A DNA stretch of 36,796 bases, from NCBI GenBank assembly GCA_020725705.1, contig DYEN01000353.1, positions 1 to 36,796 on the forward strand, given 5' to 3'. The notes under the pieces were generated by a model. The model saw only the letters and a program-made list of their open reading frames with translations. It was not told where the DNA came from and ran no database searches. The position numbers and the translations under genes are program-made. This stretch comes from Anaerolinea sp. GTDB lineage: Bacteria > Chloroflexota > Anaerolineae > Aggregatilineales > Aggregatilineaceae. Positions within the stretch are counted from its first letter, which is position 1. Each line of letters begins with the position of its first letter. Of this stretch, positions 1-8,456 are shown piece after piece.

Positions 1-1254
1 ATCGCCGGGTTTGCGCCGGATGACGCCTGGGAGATGGCCGCCGACGGGCCACTGGCGCTGGATGTGCCCGGCCTCAGCGATACGACCGTGCTGACCTGGG
101 GAGTTGGGCCGGATGGCGCTTCGGCGCGGGCGGCGGCGCTCCGGCTGGCCTCGGAAGACCCCTACCGCCTGCTGGAACAAACCCGCGCCGTCTGGCACGC
201 GCGCCGCAGCGACGGCGTGGGCGATGACCTGGCCTGGCGCGGCCTGGCCTACGGCTGGATGATGGGCGTGCCGGTCGGTGAGACGCTGTGCATCCTGACC
301 GATCACATGCTGCTGCCGCTGGCGTGGAACCGCGATGCCTATTACGTGGCGCGCGCGCTGCTCGGCTGGCGCGACGAGGCCAACGACTTTGTGCGGCGTC
401 ACCTGCTGTGGCTGTTCGAAACGGCTGAGCGCGTCGACGGCGCCTGGGGGCGCTGCTATCTGGCGAATGGCCGCGTCAAAGATCGGGCGTACCAGCTTGA
501 CCAGCAGCTCTACCCCGTGCTGGAGCTGGCCGAGTATGCGCAGGAGACGGGCGACTGGCGGACCTGGGAGCGTCTGCGGCCGCAGGTGGGGCAGGTGTTC
601 GACGCGCTGCTGGCGCGCCGCGCTGGCGATCGCTGGCTCTTCTCCACCGAGGAGACCCCCGCCGACGACCCGATGCCGATGCCCTATCACCTCTCCAGCC
701 ACATTCTGCTGTGGCGCGTGCTGCGTCGCATGGCGCAGATCGAGCCGGACGGCGCGTGGGCAGGCATGGCCGCCGCCGTGCGCGACGAGGTGCAGCGCAG
801 CTTCATCGCGCCGCGCAACGGAACGCCGATCTACGCCTACGCCACCGACGGCGGGCGCCGCCATCACTTCTACCACGACGCCAACGACGTGCCCCTGGCG
901 CTGGCGCCCGCGTGGGGCTTTGTGTCCGCCGAGGACCCGGTCTGGCTGGCGACGGTTGAATTCGCCTTCTCTCCGGCCAACGAGGGCGGTCATTACGCGC
1001 GCCGCCTGGGCTCGGTGCACACCCCCGCACCCTGGCCGTTAGGCGATATTCAAGAGCTGATCATCGCGCAGCTTCAGGGTGACGAGGGGCGGGCGCGGCG
1101 TGCCCAGGCGCGGCTGGCTGCTGCCGCGCAGTGGGACGGAGCGCTGCCCGAAGCGACCGCGCCGGACAGCGCGCGCGTCGTCTCGCGGCACTGGTTTGCC
1201 TGGCCCAACGCGCTGCTGGCCTGTGTGGCGCGGGGCGTGCTGATGCGGCCCTAG
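1..1254 (+). CDS. GH125-like glycoside hydrolase (5' end outside window)
   Basis: The frame is open from base 1, so the gene begins upstream. The first internal ATG at 34 is probably not the start. The protein resembles the (alpha/alpha)6-barrel family GH125 (exo-alpha-1,6-mannosidases). It has a LAWNRDAYYVARALL segment, a DANDVPLALAPAWGF segment like the DDAN..P loop of GH125, GSVHTPAPWPLGDIQELI before a helix, and a C-terminal SRHWFAWPNALLA matching the family's WFAWANSLF ending. No signal peptide can be judged because the N-terminus is missing. It would trim mannosides or a related glycan. The stop codon overlaps the stop of the convergent flippase gene (1251-1254). The family call rests on remembered motifs. 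A related GH15- or GH63-type toroid enzyme is the main alternative. Confidence 0.6.
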   Translation: MAGFAPDDAWEMAADGPLALDVPGLSDTTVLTWGVGPDGASARAAALRLASEDPYRLLEQTRAVWHARRSDGVGDDLAWRGLAYGWMMGVPVGETLCILTDHMLLPLAWNRDAYYVARALLGWRDEANDFVRRHLLWLFETAERVDGAWGRCYLANGRVKDRAYQLDQQLYPVLELAEYAQETGDWRTWERLRPQVGQVFDALLARRAGDRWLFSTEETPADDPMPMPYHLSSHILLWRVLRRMAQIEPDGAWAGMAAAVRDEVQRSFIAPRNGTPIYAYATDGGRRHHFYHDANDVPLALAPAWGFVSAEDPVWLATVEFAFSPANEGGHYARRLGSVHTPAPWPLGDIQELIIAQLQGDEGRARRAQARLAAAAQWDGALPEATAPDSARVVSRHWFAWPNALLACVARGVLMRP

Positions 1255-2624
1255 CGCGTCGGGGCGCTTTCTTCCTGCATGGTCTGCCGGGCCAGCGCGT
1301 TCACTCGCGGCCAGGTGACCGCGATGGTCAGAGCGACTGAGGCGATGTAATAGAGGTTGATGCTCCACGCCCCGCCGACCGCCCCCCAGGCGCGGATTAG
1401 GACGAGCGCAGGCAGGGACGCGATTCCCAGCGCAGCCAGCTTGACCAGCAGGATCTCGCGCATGATGCGCAGCGAGCGATACAGCGGCCCGAAGATGCCG
1501 CCGATGCCCGTTACCGTCCCATAGACGCCGAGCACAATGAGCGCCGGGACGGCCGGTCGGTAGTCTTCGCCATAGACGAGCGGGACGAGCAGCGGCGCCA
1601 GCAGGCTGAACGTCCCGAAGACGGCGATTGAGAGCGGGATGATCCAGCGCAAGACGCGCAGAAAATTGGCCCGCAGCCGGACGTAGTCGCGCCGCCCGTA
1701 GTCCGCCGGAACCTGCACCGACATATTGATCAGGATGCCGCTGAAGAACAGGGCCGGGCGTTCCAGCGCGCTGAGCGCCATACGCAGATAGCCCGCCGCC
1801 TGGGGCGTGGCCCACATGCCCAGCATTTGCAGCGGCAGCAGCGTGTAGAGCTGGCTGATATTCTTGTCCAGCGCGAGCTGAAACCCGAAACGCCAGTAGG
1901 GACGCGGCGAGGTTGTGCGCAGTGCGCGCGTGACCTCGCCGGGCGTCGGTAGCGTGGTGGAGTGCCGCCGTTGGAGCCGGGCGTACACGCCGAGGCTGAG
2001 CAGCGCGCCGGCAACCGCGCCCAGCACCCGCGCAATGACCACGCCCCACGCTGTGCCGTCCAGCACGATCGCGCCCAGGATCAGCAGCGCGTCGAGCACG
2101 GCGGTCACGTTCTCGAAGACGGTGAACGCCTGCATCGACCGCGTGCTCTTCAAGATGGTGAGGACCAGATTCTGGACGGGCGTGAAGAACAGCGTGAAGA
2201 TGTAGATTTGCAACAGCACGCCGATGGAGCGCTCGTCATAGGACCGGGCGGCGACCGCCGGGCCAAAGGGCAGCGCCAGCGCGGTTGCCACCAGCGCCAC
2301 GCCCGCGGACATTTGCAGGTAATATGCCATCACGCGCGCCGTCTCGGCGCGGTCCCCGGCGGCGACGGCCTCGCTAAGTTGCGTGGTGGCGCTGGGGCCC
2401 AGCCCGGTCAGGTTAAGCGTCATCAGCAGGCCGTACATGGTCAGCATCAGGCTGTACAGGCCGTACTGGGCGCTGCCCAGCCCGCGCACCAGGATGATCG
2501 ACGCCACCACGCCGACGGCGATCCCAAACAGGTTGCCGGCCTGCAAGGCGATTGTGTCGCGCACGAATTTGATCGCGAGAAGCTGGCCGAGCCACCGGCG
2601 CGCGCGCTGAACGGCGTTTCTCAT
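1251..2624 (-). CDS. Polysaccharide flippase (Wzx/MATE-like)
   Basis: A 457-residue integral membrane protein with about 12-14 hydrophobic segments and few charges outside the loops. The N-terminal part (FVRDTIALQAGNLFGIAVGV, then ILVRGLGSAQYGLYSL) is typical of oligosaccharide flippases of the MOP superfamily, which move lipid-linked sugar units across the cytoplasmic membrane. The ATG at 2622-2624 shares one base with the TGA of the methyltransferase upstream on the same strand (TGATG), so the two are probably translationally coupled. Gene context (methyltransferase, GH125-like enzyme) fits surface glycan export. The substrate cannot be read from the sequence. Confidence 0.85.
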   Translation of the reverse strand: MRNAVQRARRWLGQLLAIKFVRDTIALQAGNLFGIAVGVVASIILVRGLGSAQYGLYSLMLTMYGLLMTLNLTGLGPSATTQLSEAVAAGDRAETARVMAYYLQMSAGVALVATALALPFGPAVAARSYDERSIGVLLQIYIFTLFFTPVQNLVLTILKSTRSMQAFTVFENVTAVLDALLILGAIVLDGTAWGVVIARVLGAVAGALLSLGVYARLQRRHSTTLPTPGEVTRALRTTSPRPYWRFGFQLALDKNISQLYTLLPLQMLGMWATPQAAGYLRMALSALERPALFFSGILINMSVQVPADYGRRDYVRLRANFLRVLRWIIPLSIAVFGTFSLLAPLLVPLVYGEDYRPAVPALIVLGVYGTVTGIGGIFGPLYRSLRIMREILLVKLAALGIASLPALVLIRAWGAVGGAWSINLYYIASVALTIAVTWPRVNALARQTMQEESAPTR

Positions 2625-3385
2625 CAGGCGGACGCATCCTCAAGCACGTAGACCATCGCCTGCCCAAAGAGCGCGGGCCACAGGCGGCGCAGGAACGGCG
2701 TGCCCTCGTATGCTTCCTCGACCACGATCCGGAAGCCCATCTGCCGCGCCCACCAGCGGAAGTCCGCCAGCGTCCAGAAGCGCAGATGCTCGCCCGGCGT
2801 GACGACCCACTGCAGCGGAAACCTGCCGAGCAGCAACCGCAGCCGGTGCTGGTAATAGCCGGTGTTGGGGATGCTCACGATCAGCCGGTCGGTGTGCGGG
2901 CGCAGCGCGTTGAGCAGGCGCTCCGGGTCGGGGATGTGCTCGATGATCTCGCTCAGGATGACGGCGTCGAAATGTCCGTCGAGCGCGTCTTCGATGGGCT
3001 GGTTGATATCCGCGAGGTCCACTTTCAGCCCCTGCGCCCGGCAGAACTCGACCGCCTTGGGCGAGATGTCCAACCCGTAGCCGTCGATCTGGCGCTGTTC
3101 GATCAGGTATTTGAGGATCGCGCCGTCGCCCACGCCCAGGTCAAGCACACGCGCGCCGGGCCGGAGCACGCGGGCGAAGACGTCCGCGCGCCGCCGCCGG
3201 AAGGTCGAGAGCCTGCCCATGCCGGTCGAGGCTTTGGCGTCCCAGTACTCGTCATAGTCCGTTGCGCCAACCCGCGCCGTATCCGGATAGCCGGTCAGGC
3301 GGCGAACGGTGCGCTTGATCTCGGCCAGGCGCTCCCACAGCGCGCGGGGCAACAGGCGGCGAGCGGTGTGTTTTAGCTTGCTCAA
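2624..3385 (-). CDS. Class I SAM-dependent methyltransferase
   Basis: About 253 residues. Motif I is VLDLGVGDGAILKYL (SAM glycine loop), followed by YGLDISPKAVEFC, an acidic motif (KVDLADINQ), and ILSEIIEHIPDPERLLNALR before the strand IVSIPN. This is the Methyltransf_11/23 layout, often seen with glycan or lipid clusters. I chose the TTG at 3383-3385, giving MSKLKHTARRLLPR, because a GAGGGAG ribosome site (plus positions 3395-3401) lies 9 nt upstream. The frame stays open much further upstream but runs antisense to the GH13 gene. An ATG at 3479-3481 is the alternative start. It lies upstream of the flippase gene with a one-base overlap. The acceptor is unknown. Confidence 0.82.
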   Translation of the reverse strand: MSKLKHTARRLLPRALWERLAEIKRTVRRLTGYPDTARVGATDYDEYWDAKASTGMGRLSTFRRRRADVFARVLRPGARVLDLGVGDGAILKYLIEQRQIDGYGLDISPKAVEFCRAQGLKVDLADINQPIEDALDGHFDAVILSEIIEHIPDPERLLNALRPHTDRLIVSIPNTGYYQHRLRLLLGRFPLQWVVTPGEHLRFWTLADFRWWARQMGFRIVVEEAYEGTPFLRRLWPALFGQAMVYVLEDASA

Positions 3386-3520
3386 GACGGCGTTCTCCCT
3401 CAATTCCAGACGGCGCAGAGAGTGTAGCACTGCTCTGCCCAAAGAAAAATAGGCGGCAGCGTGCGGTTGCAGTATGCTCATAAGCCCGGAGCGACGTTGC
3501 GAGCAGAGGGATAGGGCAAC
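3386..3520. promoter_or_regulatory. Divergent intergenic region
   Basis: This 135-bp gap separates the methyltransferase (minus) from the GH13 gene (plus). A TATGCT at 3473-3478 could be the -10 of the GH13 gene, with GAGGG at 3506-3510 as ribosome site. On the minus strand TACACT (plus 3421-3426) could be the -10 for the methyltransferase. Neither has a convincing -35, so both calls are weak. Confidence 0.3.
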
Positions 3521-5140
3521 ATGGAAGACTTCATCTTTGGGACGCTGGCAACCGACGAATTGAAGCTGGTCCATCACCGCGCCGCGCGCCAGGGCTGGCA
3601 GCACGCGCACGATCTGACCCCGCGCGATCCGCGCCCCGGCGAGCCGATTACGATCCGCGCGCGCGCCGGGGTCGATCGCGCGGTGACGCACGCCGCGCTC
3701 TACTACACGACCGACGGGCGCATCCCCGACGGATCGCGGGGCGTGGCAACGACCGGGCAGGCGATCCCGCTGCGGCGCGTGGGGATTGAGTGGGACACGC
3801 TGGCCTGGGGCTACGTCGCGGTGTGGGAAGCGACCCTCCCCGCCCAGCCCGAAGGCACGGTGATCCGCTACCGCATCGGGGCGTGGCACGCCGACGGGCC
3901 GGAGATCTTCGCGGATTGGCCCGATCCGCAGTGGCGGACCGAGCAAGCCGCCGCCGCCCACTTCCGTCAGAAGCCGCTGCCCGAACCGCGCCCCGACGAC
4001 CCGCCCGGCACGCAGACCTTCACGCTGCATGTCGACCGCCTCGCGCCGCCGGACTGGGCGCGCCGGGCGGTGATCTATGAGATCTTCGTCGATCGCTTCT
4101 ATCCCGGCGACGGGCGCGAGTGGCTCCAAACGGACGATCTGCGCGGGTTTTTCGGCGGGACGCTGTGGGGCGTGCGCGACAAAATGGACTATATCGCCGC
4201 GCTGGGCGCGACCTGCATCTGGCTGACACCGGTCTTCCCCAGCCCGACGCCGCACGGCTACGACGCGACCGACTACACCTGCGTCGAGCCGCGCCTGGGC
4301 GGCGGCGACGCGCTGCACGCGGTGGTCGAGGCGGCGCACGGGCGCGGCATCCGCGTCCTGCTCGATTTTGCGTGCAGCCATGTCTCGAACACGCACCCGT
4401 TCTTCCAGGACGCCCTGCGCGACCCGGACAGCCCGTACCGCGCGTGGTTCCACTTCGATGACTCGCCCGCCGGCTACCGCGCCTTCTTCGGCGTGCCGAG
4501 CATGCCAAGCCTGAACGTGGCGTATCCCCCCGTGCGCGACTACCTGATCGACGCGGCGCGCATGTGGCTGCGCGAGTTCGACGTCGACGGCTTCCGGTTG
4601 GACTACGCCAGCGGCCCCGGCCCGGATTTCTGGGCGGACTTCCGGGCGGCGTGCAGGGCGGAGAAAGCGGACGCCTTCTGCATGGGCGAGGTGGTAGACA
4701 CGCCGGACGCGCAGCGCCGCTATGTTGGGCGGCTGGACGGATGCATCGACTTCCATCTGGCCGACGCGCTGCGCAAAACCTTCGCCTGGCGCCGCTGGAG
4801 CGAGGCCGACCTGGAGCGTTTTGTCGAGCGCCATCTGGCCTATTTCCCGGACGATTTCCTGCTGCCGGGCTTCCTCGACAACCACGATATGGACCGCTTC
4901 CTGTTCATCGCCGGGGGCGACACGGCGGCCCTGCGCCGCGCAGCGGCATTTCAGATGCGCCTGCCCGGCCCGCCGATCATCTATTACGGCACCGAGATCG
5001 GCCTGAGCCAGACCGCCAGCCGCCACGACGCCTGGGGGCTGGAAGCCAGCCGCGCGCCGATGATCTGGGACGGGCGCCAGGACCGCGATCTGCTCGCCTT
5101 TTACCGTGCATTGATCCGCGAGCGACACGCGACGCGGTGA
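3521..5140 (+). CDS. GH13 alpha-amylase-family glycosyl hydrolase
   Basis: 539 residues. An N-terminal beta-rich part (about 1-180, CBM34-like, with YYTTDGRIPDGS) precedes the TIM barrel, which starts at RAVIYEIFVDRFYPGDG. The four conserved GH13 regions are visible: LLDFACSH (region I, Asp282 and His287), DGFRLDYAS (region II, nucleophile Asp361), CMGEVVD (region III, acid/base Glu390) and FLDNHD (region IV, His455-Asp456). The catalytic set is therefore complete. WLTPVFPSPTPHGYDATDY is the usual region V neighbourhood. The layout suggests neopullulanase, cyclomaltodextrinase or maltogenic-amylase activity on alpha-glucans. There is no signal peptide, so action on intracellular oligosaccharides is likely. 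The C-terminal beta domain is short. Exact specificity is not readable. Confidence 0.88.
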   Translation: MEDFIFGTLATDELKLVHHRAARQGWQHAHDLTPRDPRPGEPITIRARAGVDRAVTHAALYYTTDGRIPDGSRGVATTGQAIPLRRVGIEWDTLAWGYVAVWEATLPAQPEGTVIRYRIGAWHADGPEIFADWPDPQWRTEQAAAAHFRQKPLPEPRPDDPPGTQTFTLHVDRLAPPDWARRAVIYEIFVDRFYPGDGREWLQTDDLRGFFGGTLWGVRDKMDYIAALGATCIWLTPVFPSPTPHGYDATDYTCVEPRLGGGDALHAVVEAAHGRGIRVLLDFACSHVSNTHPFFQDALRDPDSPYRAWFHFDDSPAGYRAFFGVPSMPSLNVAYPPVRDYLIDAARMWLREFDVDGFRLDYASGPGPDFWADFRAACRAEKADAFCMGEVVDTPDAQRRYVGRLDGCIDFHLADALRKTFAWRRWSEADLERFVERHLAYFPDDFLLPGFLDNHDMDRFLFIAGGDTAALRRAAAFQMRLPGPPIIYYGTEIGLSQTASRHDAWGLEASRAPMIWDGRQDRDLLAFYRALIRERHATR

Positions 5141-5146
5141 TGCTTG

Positions 5147-5264
5147 CCTCACCCGTGGCCTTTCTCCCGCAGCGAAGCACACAGGGAGAGGGGAAATGCG
5201 CTGCTGAAAAGAGGTAGTCCTCTCTCTGTGTGGCTGTGCCACGGGGAGAAGCACCGGGGCGAGG
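5147..5264. repeat. Imperfect palindromic repeat element
   Basis: The gap after the GH13 gene is filled by nested inverted segments. GTGGC (5155-5159) pairs with GCCAC (5238-5242), CACACAG (5178-5184) pairs with CTGTGTG (5226-5232), and AGAGG/CCTCT (5210-5214/5219-5223) forms an inner hairpin. CTCACCC and GGGAGAGGGG blocks recur in both orientations. No open frame of merit is present. It looks like a degenerate dispersed palindrome rather than an intrinsic terminator, since no T-run follows. Whether it recurs elsewhere in the genome cannot be seen here. Confidence 0.5.
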
Positions 5265-5335
5265 GGATTCGCGCTCAAACCGGCACATCTCCCCTGACAT
5301 TGCGCCGGACTCTTTGGGAAAGATGTCACAATTTA

Positions 5336-5366
5336 TTGCTGCCCGGACTATTCCACCATAGAATAG
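5336..5366 (+). promoter_or_regulatory. Probable leaderless promoter and operator of padR-like gene
   Basis: TTGCTG (5336-5341), a 17-bp spacer and TAGAAT (5359-5364) form a sigma70-type promoter. The -10 ends 6 nt before the ATG at 5371, so transcription would begin at or next to the start codon. No Shine-Dalgarno motif is present between them. CTATTC (5348-5353) and GAATAG (5361-5366) form a 6-bp inverted repeat with 7-bp spacer that covers the -10. This is a natural place for autorepression by the PadR protein. Confidence 0.6.
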
Positions 5367-5370
5367 GGTC

Positions 5371-5904
5371 ATGCTGAAGCTGACTCCGGACGATACCCTG
5401 CTCGGCTTGCTGGCCGCGCACAGCCAGCACGGCTACCAACTGCTCGAGGTGTTCCGCGACCCTGACCAGTTGGGGCGGGTGTGGTATGTCAGCACCAGCC
5501 AGCTCTACGCCGTGCTGAAGCGGCTGGAACAGCAGGGGTTGATCGCCGGGACACAGGTCACCTGTGCGGACGCGCCCCCGCGCACGGAGTACACGCTGAC
5601 CGACGCGGGGCGGGCGCGGCTGGACGCCTGGCTCGACGAGCCAAGCCCGTCGCCCAGCCTGCGACGCATCCGGGTCGAGTTTTTGAGCCGGTTGTATATC
5701 GCGGGGCTGCTGGGGCGCCCGGCCGGGCCGATCATCGCCCGCCAGCGGGCCGCCTGCCGGCGCCGCCTGGACGGCCTGCGCGCCAGGCGCGAGCAACCGC
5801 CGCAGCGTGTCGGCGATCTGGCGCTGGAGATGGTCCGCGCGCAGCTTGAGGCGATTGTCGAGTGGCTGGATCTGTGCGAGGCAGTGCTCCAGCCCCAGGA
5901 GTGA
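5371..5904 (+). CDS. PadR-family transcriptional regulator
   Basis: 177 residues. The N-terminal winged helix (about 1-90) has the family features: LLGLLAAHSQHGYQLLEVF, then YVSTSQLYAVLKRLEQQGLI (recognition helix) and a wing ending RTEYTLTDAGRARLDAWL. The C-terminal 80 residues are helical, as in the PadR dimerisation domain (Vir_act_alpha_C). PadR proteins usually repress a neighbouring transporter or efflux gene and are released by a small ligand. The ABC importer operon starts 49 nt downstream on the same strand, so it is the obvious candidate target together with the gene itself. The effector is unknown. Confidence 0.85.
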   Translation: MLKLTPDDTLLGLLAAHSQHGYQLLEVFRDPDQLGRVWYVSTSQLYAVLKRLEQQGLIAGTQVTCADAPPRTEYTLTDAGRARLDAWLDEPSPSPSLRRIRVEFLSRLYIAGLLGRPAGPIIARQRAACRRRLDGLRARREQPPQRVGDLALEMVRAQLEAIVEWLDLCEAVLQPQE

Positions 5905-5952
5905 TCCCGTTTTTCTGTCAGGTCATACTTTTTTCGGAGGCTATTCTGTCGC

Positions 5953-7395
5953 ATGGTGCCCTCACAGATGTTGAACACGCGAACTCTGAAAGCGGTCTGG
6001 CTGAGCCTGCTGGTCGGGGCGATGTTGCTGGGCGCGGCGCTGCCCGCCACCTCAACCGCTCAGGGGCAGGAGATCGTCGTCACCACGCTGGCCGATGAGG
6101 CTGCACGCGAGATTGTGGATGCCTGGATCGCGGCCTATGGCGCGCAGCATCCCGGCGCGGTCTTCGACGTCACTTATGCCCCCGCCGCTGAGCTGCTCGA
6201 CCGGCTGGGCGAGAACGTCCTGCTGCTAACGGGCGAAATGCCCGACGATCTGCCGGTCGCGTACGAGTGCGGCGCGATCGGCGCGGTCCGCATGCTGCTG
6301 CCCGATCTGGCCGGGCGCTATCTGTCCAGCGAGGACTGCGGGGACGATCTTTCTGCACCGGCTGCCGCCGCGCGCGACTTTCTCAAATGGGTGACCGGGC
6401 CGGACGGCCAGCAAGTGGCGATCGATCTGGGGCTGCTGCCGTCTGAGGTGACGGTTACCGACCAGGCGGGGATGACGGTCACCGTGCCGCAGCCGGTCCG
6501 CCGCGTGGTGTCCGCTTACGGCGTGGCCCCGTTCTATGTCTACGTCGTGGGGGCGGGCGACCGGCTGGTTGCCGCCAACTACATCGGCATCCGTGACGAA
6601 CAATCCGTCGCCGCCATGATGCGCCTGGATCCGCGCTTCGACGAGATTTCGCAGCGGATCAGCTCCATGAACCAGGGCGAGACCAACCTGGAAGAGATCG
6701 CAGCGGTGGAGCCGGACCTGCTGCTGACCAGCACCCGCACGGCCTGGCTGGATGCCGCGGGCGAGCTGAGGGTGCCGATCTTGCGCTTCGAAGGCGAGAC
6801 GCCGGAGCGGCTCAAGGAAGCGGTGGCGCTGGTTGGGGCGGTCTTCGGCCCGGACGCTGCCTACCGCGCCGCGCAGTTCAACGCGTTCTACGACGAGGTG
6901 CTCAGTTCGATCCGCGCGCAGATGACCGGCATCGAGAACCCGACCAGGGTGCTGTTCACCGGCACCGAGCCGCTACGCGTTGCCAGCGGCGGCATGTACC
7001 AGACCGCGATGATCGAGGCGGCGGGCGGCGTGTCTGTCAGCAAGGACGCGCCCGGCAGCGGCTGGCAGAACGTCAACCTGGAGCAGATCTACACCTGGAA
7101 CCCGGATGTGATCTTTGTCCCGACCTACGGCGGTGCGTCGGTCGAAGCCTTTACTGAAGACCCGCAGTGGGCGCCGATCCAGGCTGTGGCGTCGGGCAAT
7201 GTGATCCAGCTCCCGCGCCTCACAGGTCCGCTGGACATCCCCGCGCCGGACTCGATCATCGGGATTATCTGGATGGCGAACAAGCTCTATCCGGGCCAGC
7301 TTGACCTCGACTGCCAGGCGCTGACGACCGAGTTCTATAACCGTTTCTACGAGTACGCCATCACGGCAGAGGAAGCGAGCACGCTCTGCTCATGA
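5953..7395 (+). CDS. ABC transporter binding protein, apparent two-domain chimera
   Basis: 480 residues with a signal peptide (positively charged TRTLK, hydrophobic WLSLLVGAMLLGAALPA, cleavage near STAQG). No lipobox Cys is seen. Residues about 38-165 resemble fragments of a type-2 binding protein (IVVTTLADEAAREIVDAW at the front and ARDFLKWVTGPDGQQVAIDL at the back, as in PstS/ModA-like proteins) but are far too short for a full domain. Residues about 170-480 are a cluster A (FepB/BtuF-like, Peripla_BP_2) domain: VTVTDQAGMTVTVPQPVRRV, NLEEIAAVEPDLLLTS and LEQIYTWNPDVIFV. Such domains bind ferric siderophores, haem or cobalamin. The start is ATG 5953, with GGAGG 12 nt upstream (5936-5940). 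The ATG of the permease overlaps its stop by 4 nt. The substrate is unassigned. Confidence 0.8.
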   Translation: MVPSQMLNTRTLKAVWLSLLVGAMLLGAALPATSTAQGQEIVVTTLADEAAREIVDAWIAAYGAQHPGAVFDVTYAPAAELLDRLGENVLLLTGEMPDDLPVAYECGAIGAVRMLLPDLAGRYLSSEDCGDDLSAPAAAARDFLKWVTGPDGQQVAIDLGLLPSEVTVTDQAGMTVTVPQPVRRVVSAYGVAPFYVYVVGAGDRLVAANYIGIRDEQSVAAMMRLDPRFDEISQRISSMNQGETNLEEIAAVEPDLLLTSTRTAWLDAAGELRVPILRFEGETPERLKEAVALVGAVFGPDAAYRAAQFNAFYDEVLSSIRAQMTGIENPTRVLFTGTEPLRVASGGMYQTAMIEAAGGVSVSKDAPGSGWQNVNLEQIYTWNPDVIFVPTYGGASVEAFTEDPQWAPIQAVASGNVIQLPRLTGPLDIPAPDSIIGIIWMANKLYPGQLDLDCQALTTEFYNRFYEYAITAEEASTLCS

Positions 7396-8456
7396 TCCGG
7401 ACGCTCGGCCAGCGTGTGGCCGTTCACCTACCGTTTTCGGTGCAGCAGCGCCAGCTTGTGCTCTACTGGCTGGTGCTGCTGATCCCGCTTCCGCTGGCCG
7501 TCTACGCCATCGGCCTGGGGCGCTACCCGATCGCGCCGGGCGAGGTGATCGAGGCGCTGGTGCGTTTCGTGGTCGATCCGCCTGAGGCGGGCGCGCAGCC
7601 GGACCTGGTCTACAACGTGGTGACGCGCATCCGGCTGCCGCGCATCAGCGCCGCGCTGCTGATCGGCGCCAACCTGGCCGTGACCGGCGTGGCGTTCCAG
7701 GGCATCTTCCGCAACCCGCTGGTGGACTCAAATATCCTCGGCGTCACCAGCGGGGCGGGTTTCGGCGCGGCGCTGGCGCTGCTGCTGTCTGCCGGCGCCG
7801 GGATCGTGCAGCTCTCGGCGTTTGGGTTTGGGCTGCTGGCCGTGCTGCTGGCGTATAGCATCAGCCGGCTGTACTACAGCGCCCCGCTGCTGGTGCTGAC
7901 GCTGGTCGGCATCCTGATCGGCTCGTTCTTCGGATCGCTGACGTCCGTGCTGAAGTACATCGCGGACCCGCTAGACAGCCTGCCCGCGATCACCTACTGG
8001 CTGCTCGGCGGGTTGACGGATGTCACGCTGGCGGATGTGCCGCTTCTGGGCATCATCAGCCTGGGCGGGATGGTGTTTATGTGGGGTATGCGCTGGCGGC
8101 TGAACGTGCTGTCGCTGGGCGATCACGAGGCGCTGGCGCTGGGCCTGAACCCCGCGCGCCTCAAACTGCTGATCATTCTGTTCAGCACGCTGATGACCTC
8201 GGTCGCGGTGTCGGTTGGCGGCGTGATCGGGTGGGTCGGGCTGGTGATCCCGCACGCGGCGCGGACACTGGTCGGCCCCGATCACCAGCGGCTGATCCCG
8301 GCCACGATGGCGATGGGGGCGTCGTTTCTGCTGGTGATCGATACGCTCTCGCGCACGCTGTGGGCGACGGAAGTCCCGCTGGGGGTCTTCACCGGGCTGG
8401 TGGGCGTGCCGCTGCTGCTCGTGATCCTGCGCATCAACAAGACGGGATGGAAGTGA
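7392..8456 (+). CDS. FecCD-family ABC transporter permease
   Basis: 354 residues with about 9-10 membrane segments. It carries the FecCD/BtuC signature region: RIRLPRISAALLIGANLAV, then GVAFQGIFRNPLVDSNILG, and near the end GVIGWVGLVIPHAARTLVG, which includes the coupling-helix neighbourhood that contacts the ATPase. LGLNPARLK is also typical. It would form the homodimeric channel of an iron-siderophore, haem or vitamin B12 importer. It overlaps the binding-protein gene by ATGA (7392-7395) and the ATPase gene by one base (8456), showing a tightly coupled operon. Confidence 0.9.
   Translation: MIRTLGQRVAVHLPFSVQQRQLVLYWLVLLIPLPLAVYAIGLGRYPIAPGEVIEALVRFVVDPPEAGAQPDLVYNVVTRIRLPRISAALLIGANLAVTGVAFQGIFRNPLVDSNILGVTSGAGFGAALALLLSAGAGIVQLSAFGFGLLAVLLAYSISRLYYSAPLLVLTLVGILIGSFFGSLTSVLKYIADPLDSLPAITYWLLGGLTDVTLADVPLLGIISLGGMVFMWGMRWRLNVLSLGDHEALALGLNPARLKLLIILFSTLMTSVAVSVGGVIGWVGLVIPHAARTLVGPDHQRLIPATMAMGASFLLVIDTLSRTLWATEVPLGVFTGLVGVPLLLVILRINKTGWK

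Noticed and set aside
2624-5329. 901-codon open frame on the minus strand
   Set aside because: Only the last ~253 codons encode a recognisable methyltransferase. The rest is antisense to the GH13 gene with Arg/Ala/Pro-rich composition typical of shadow frames in GC-rich DNA.
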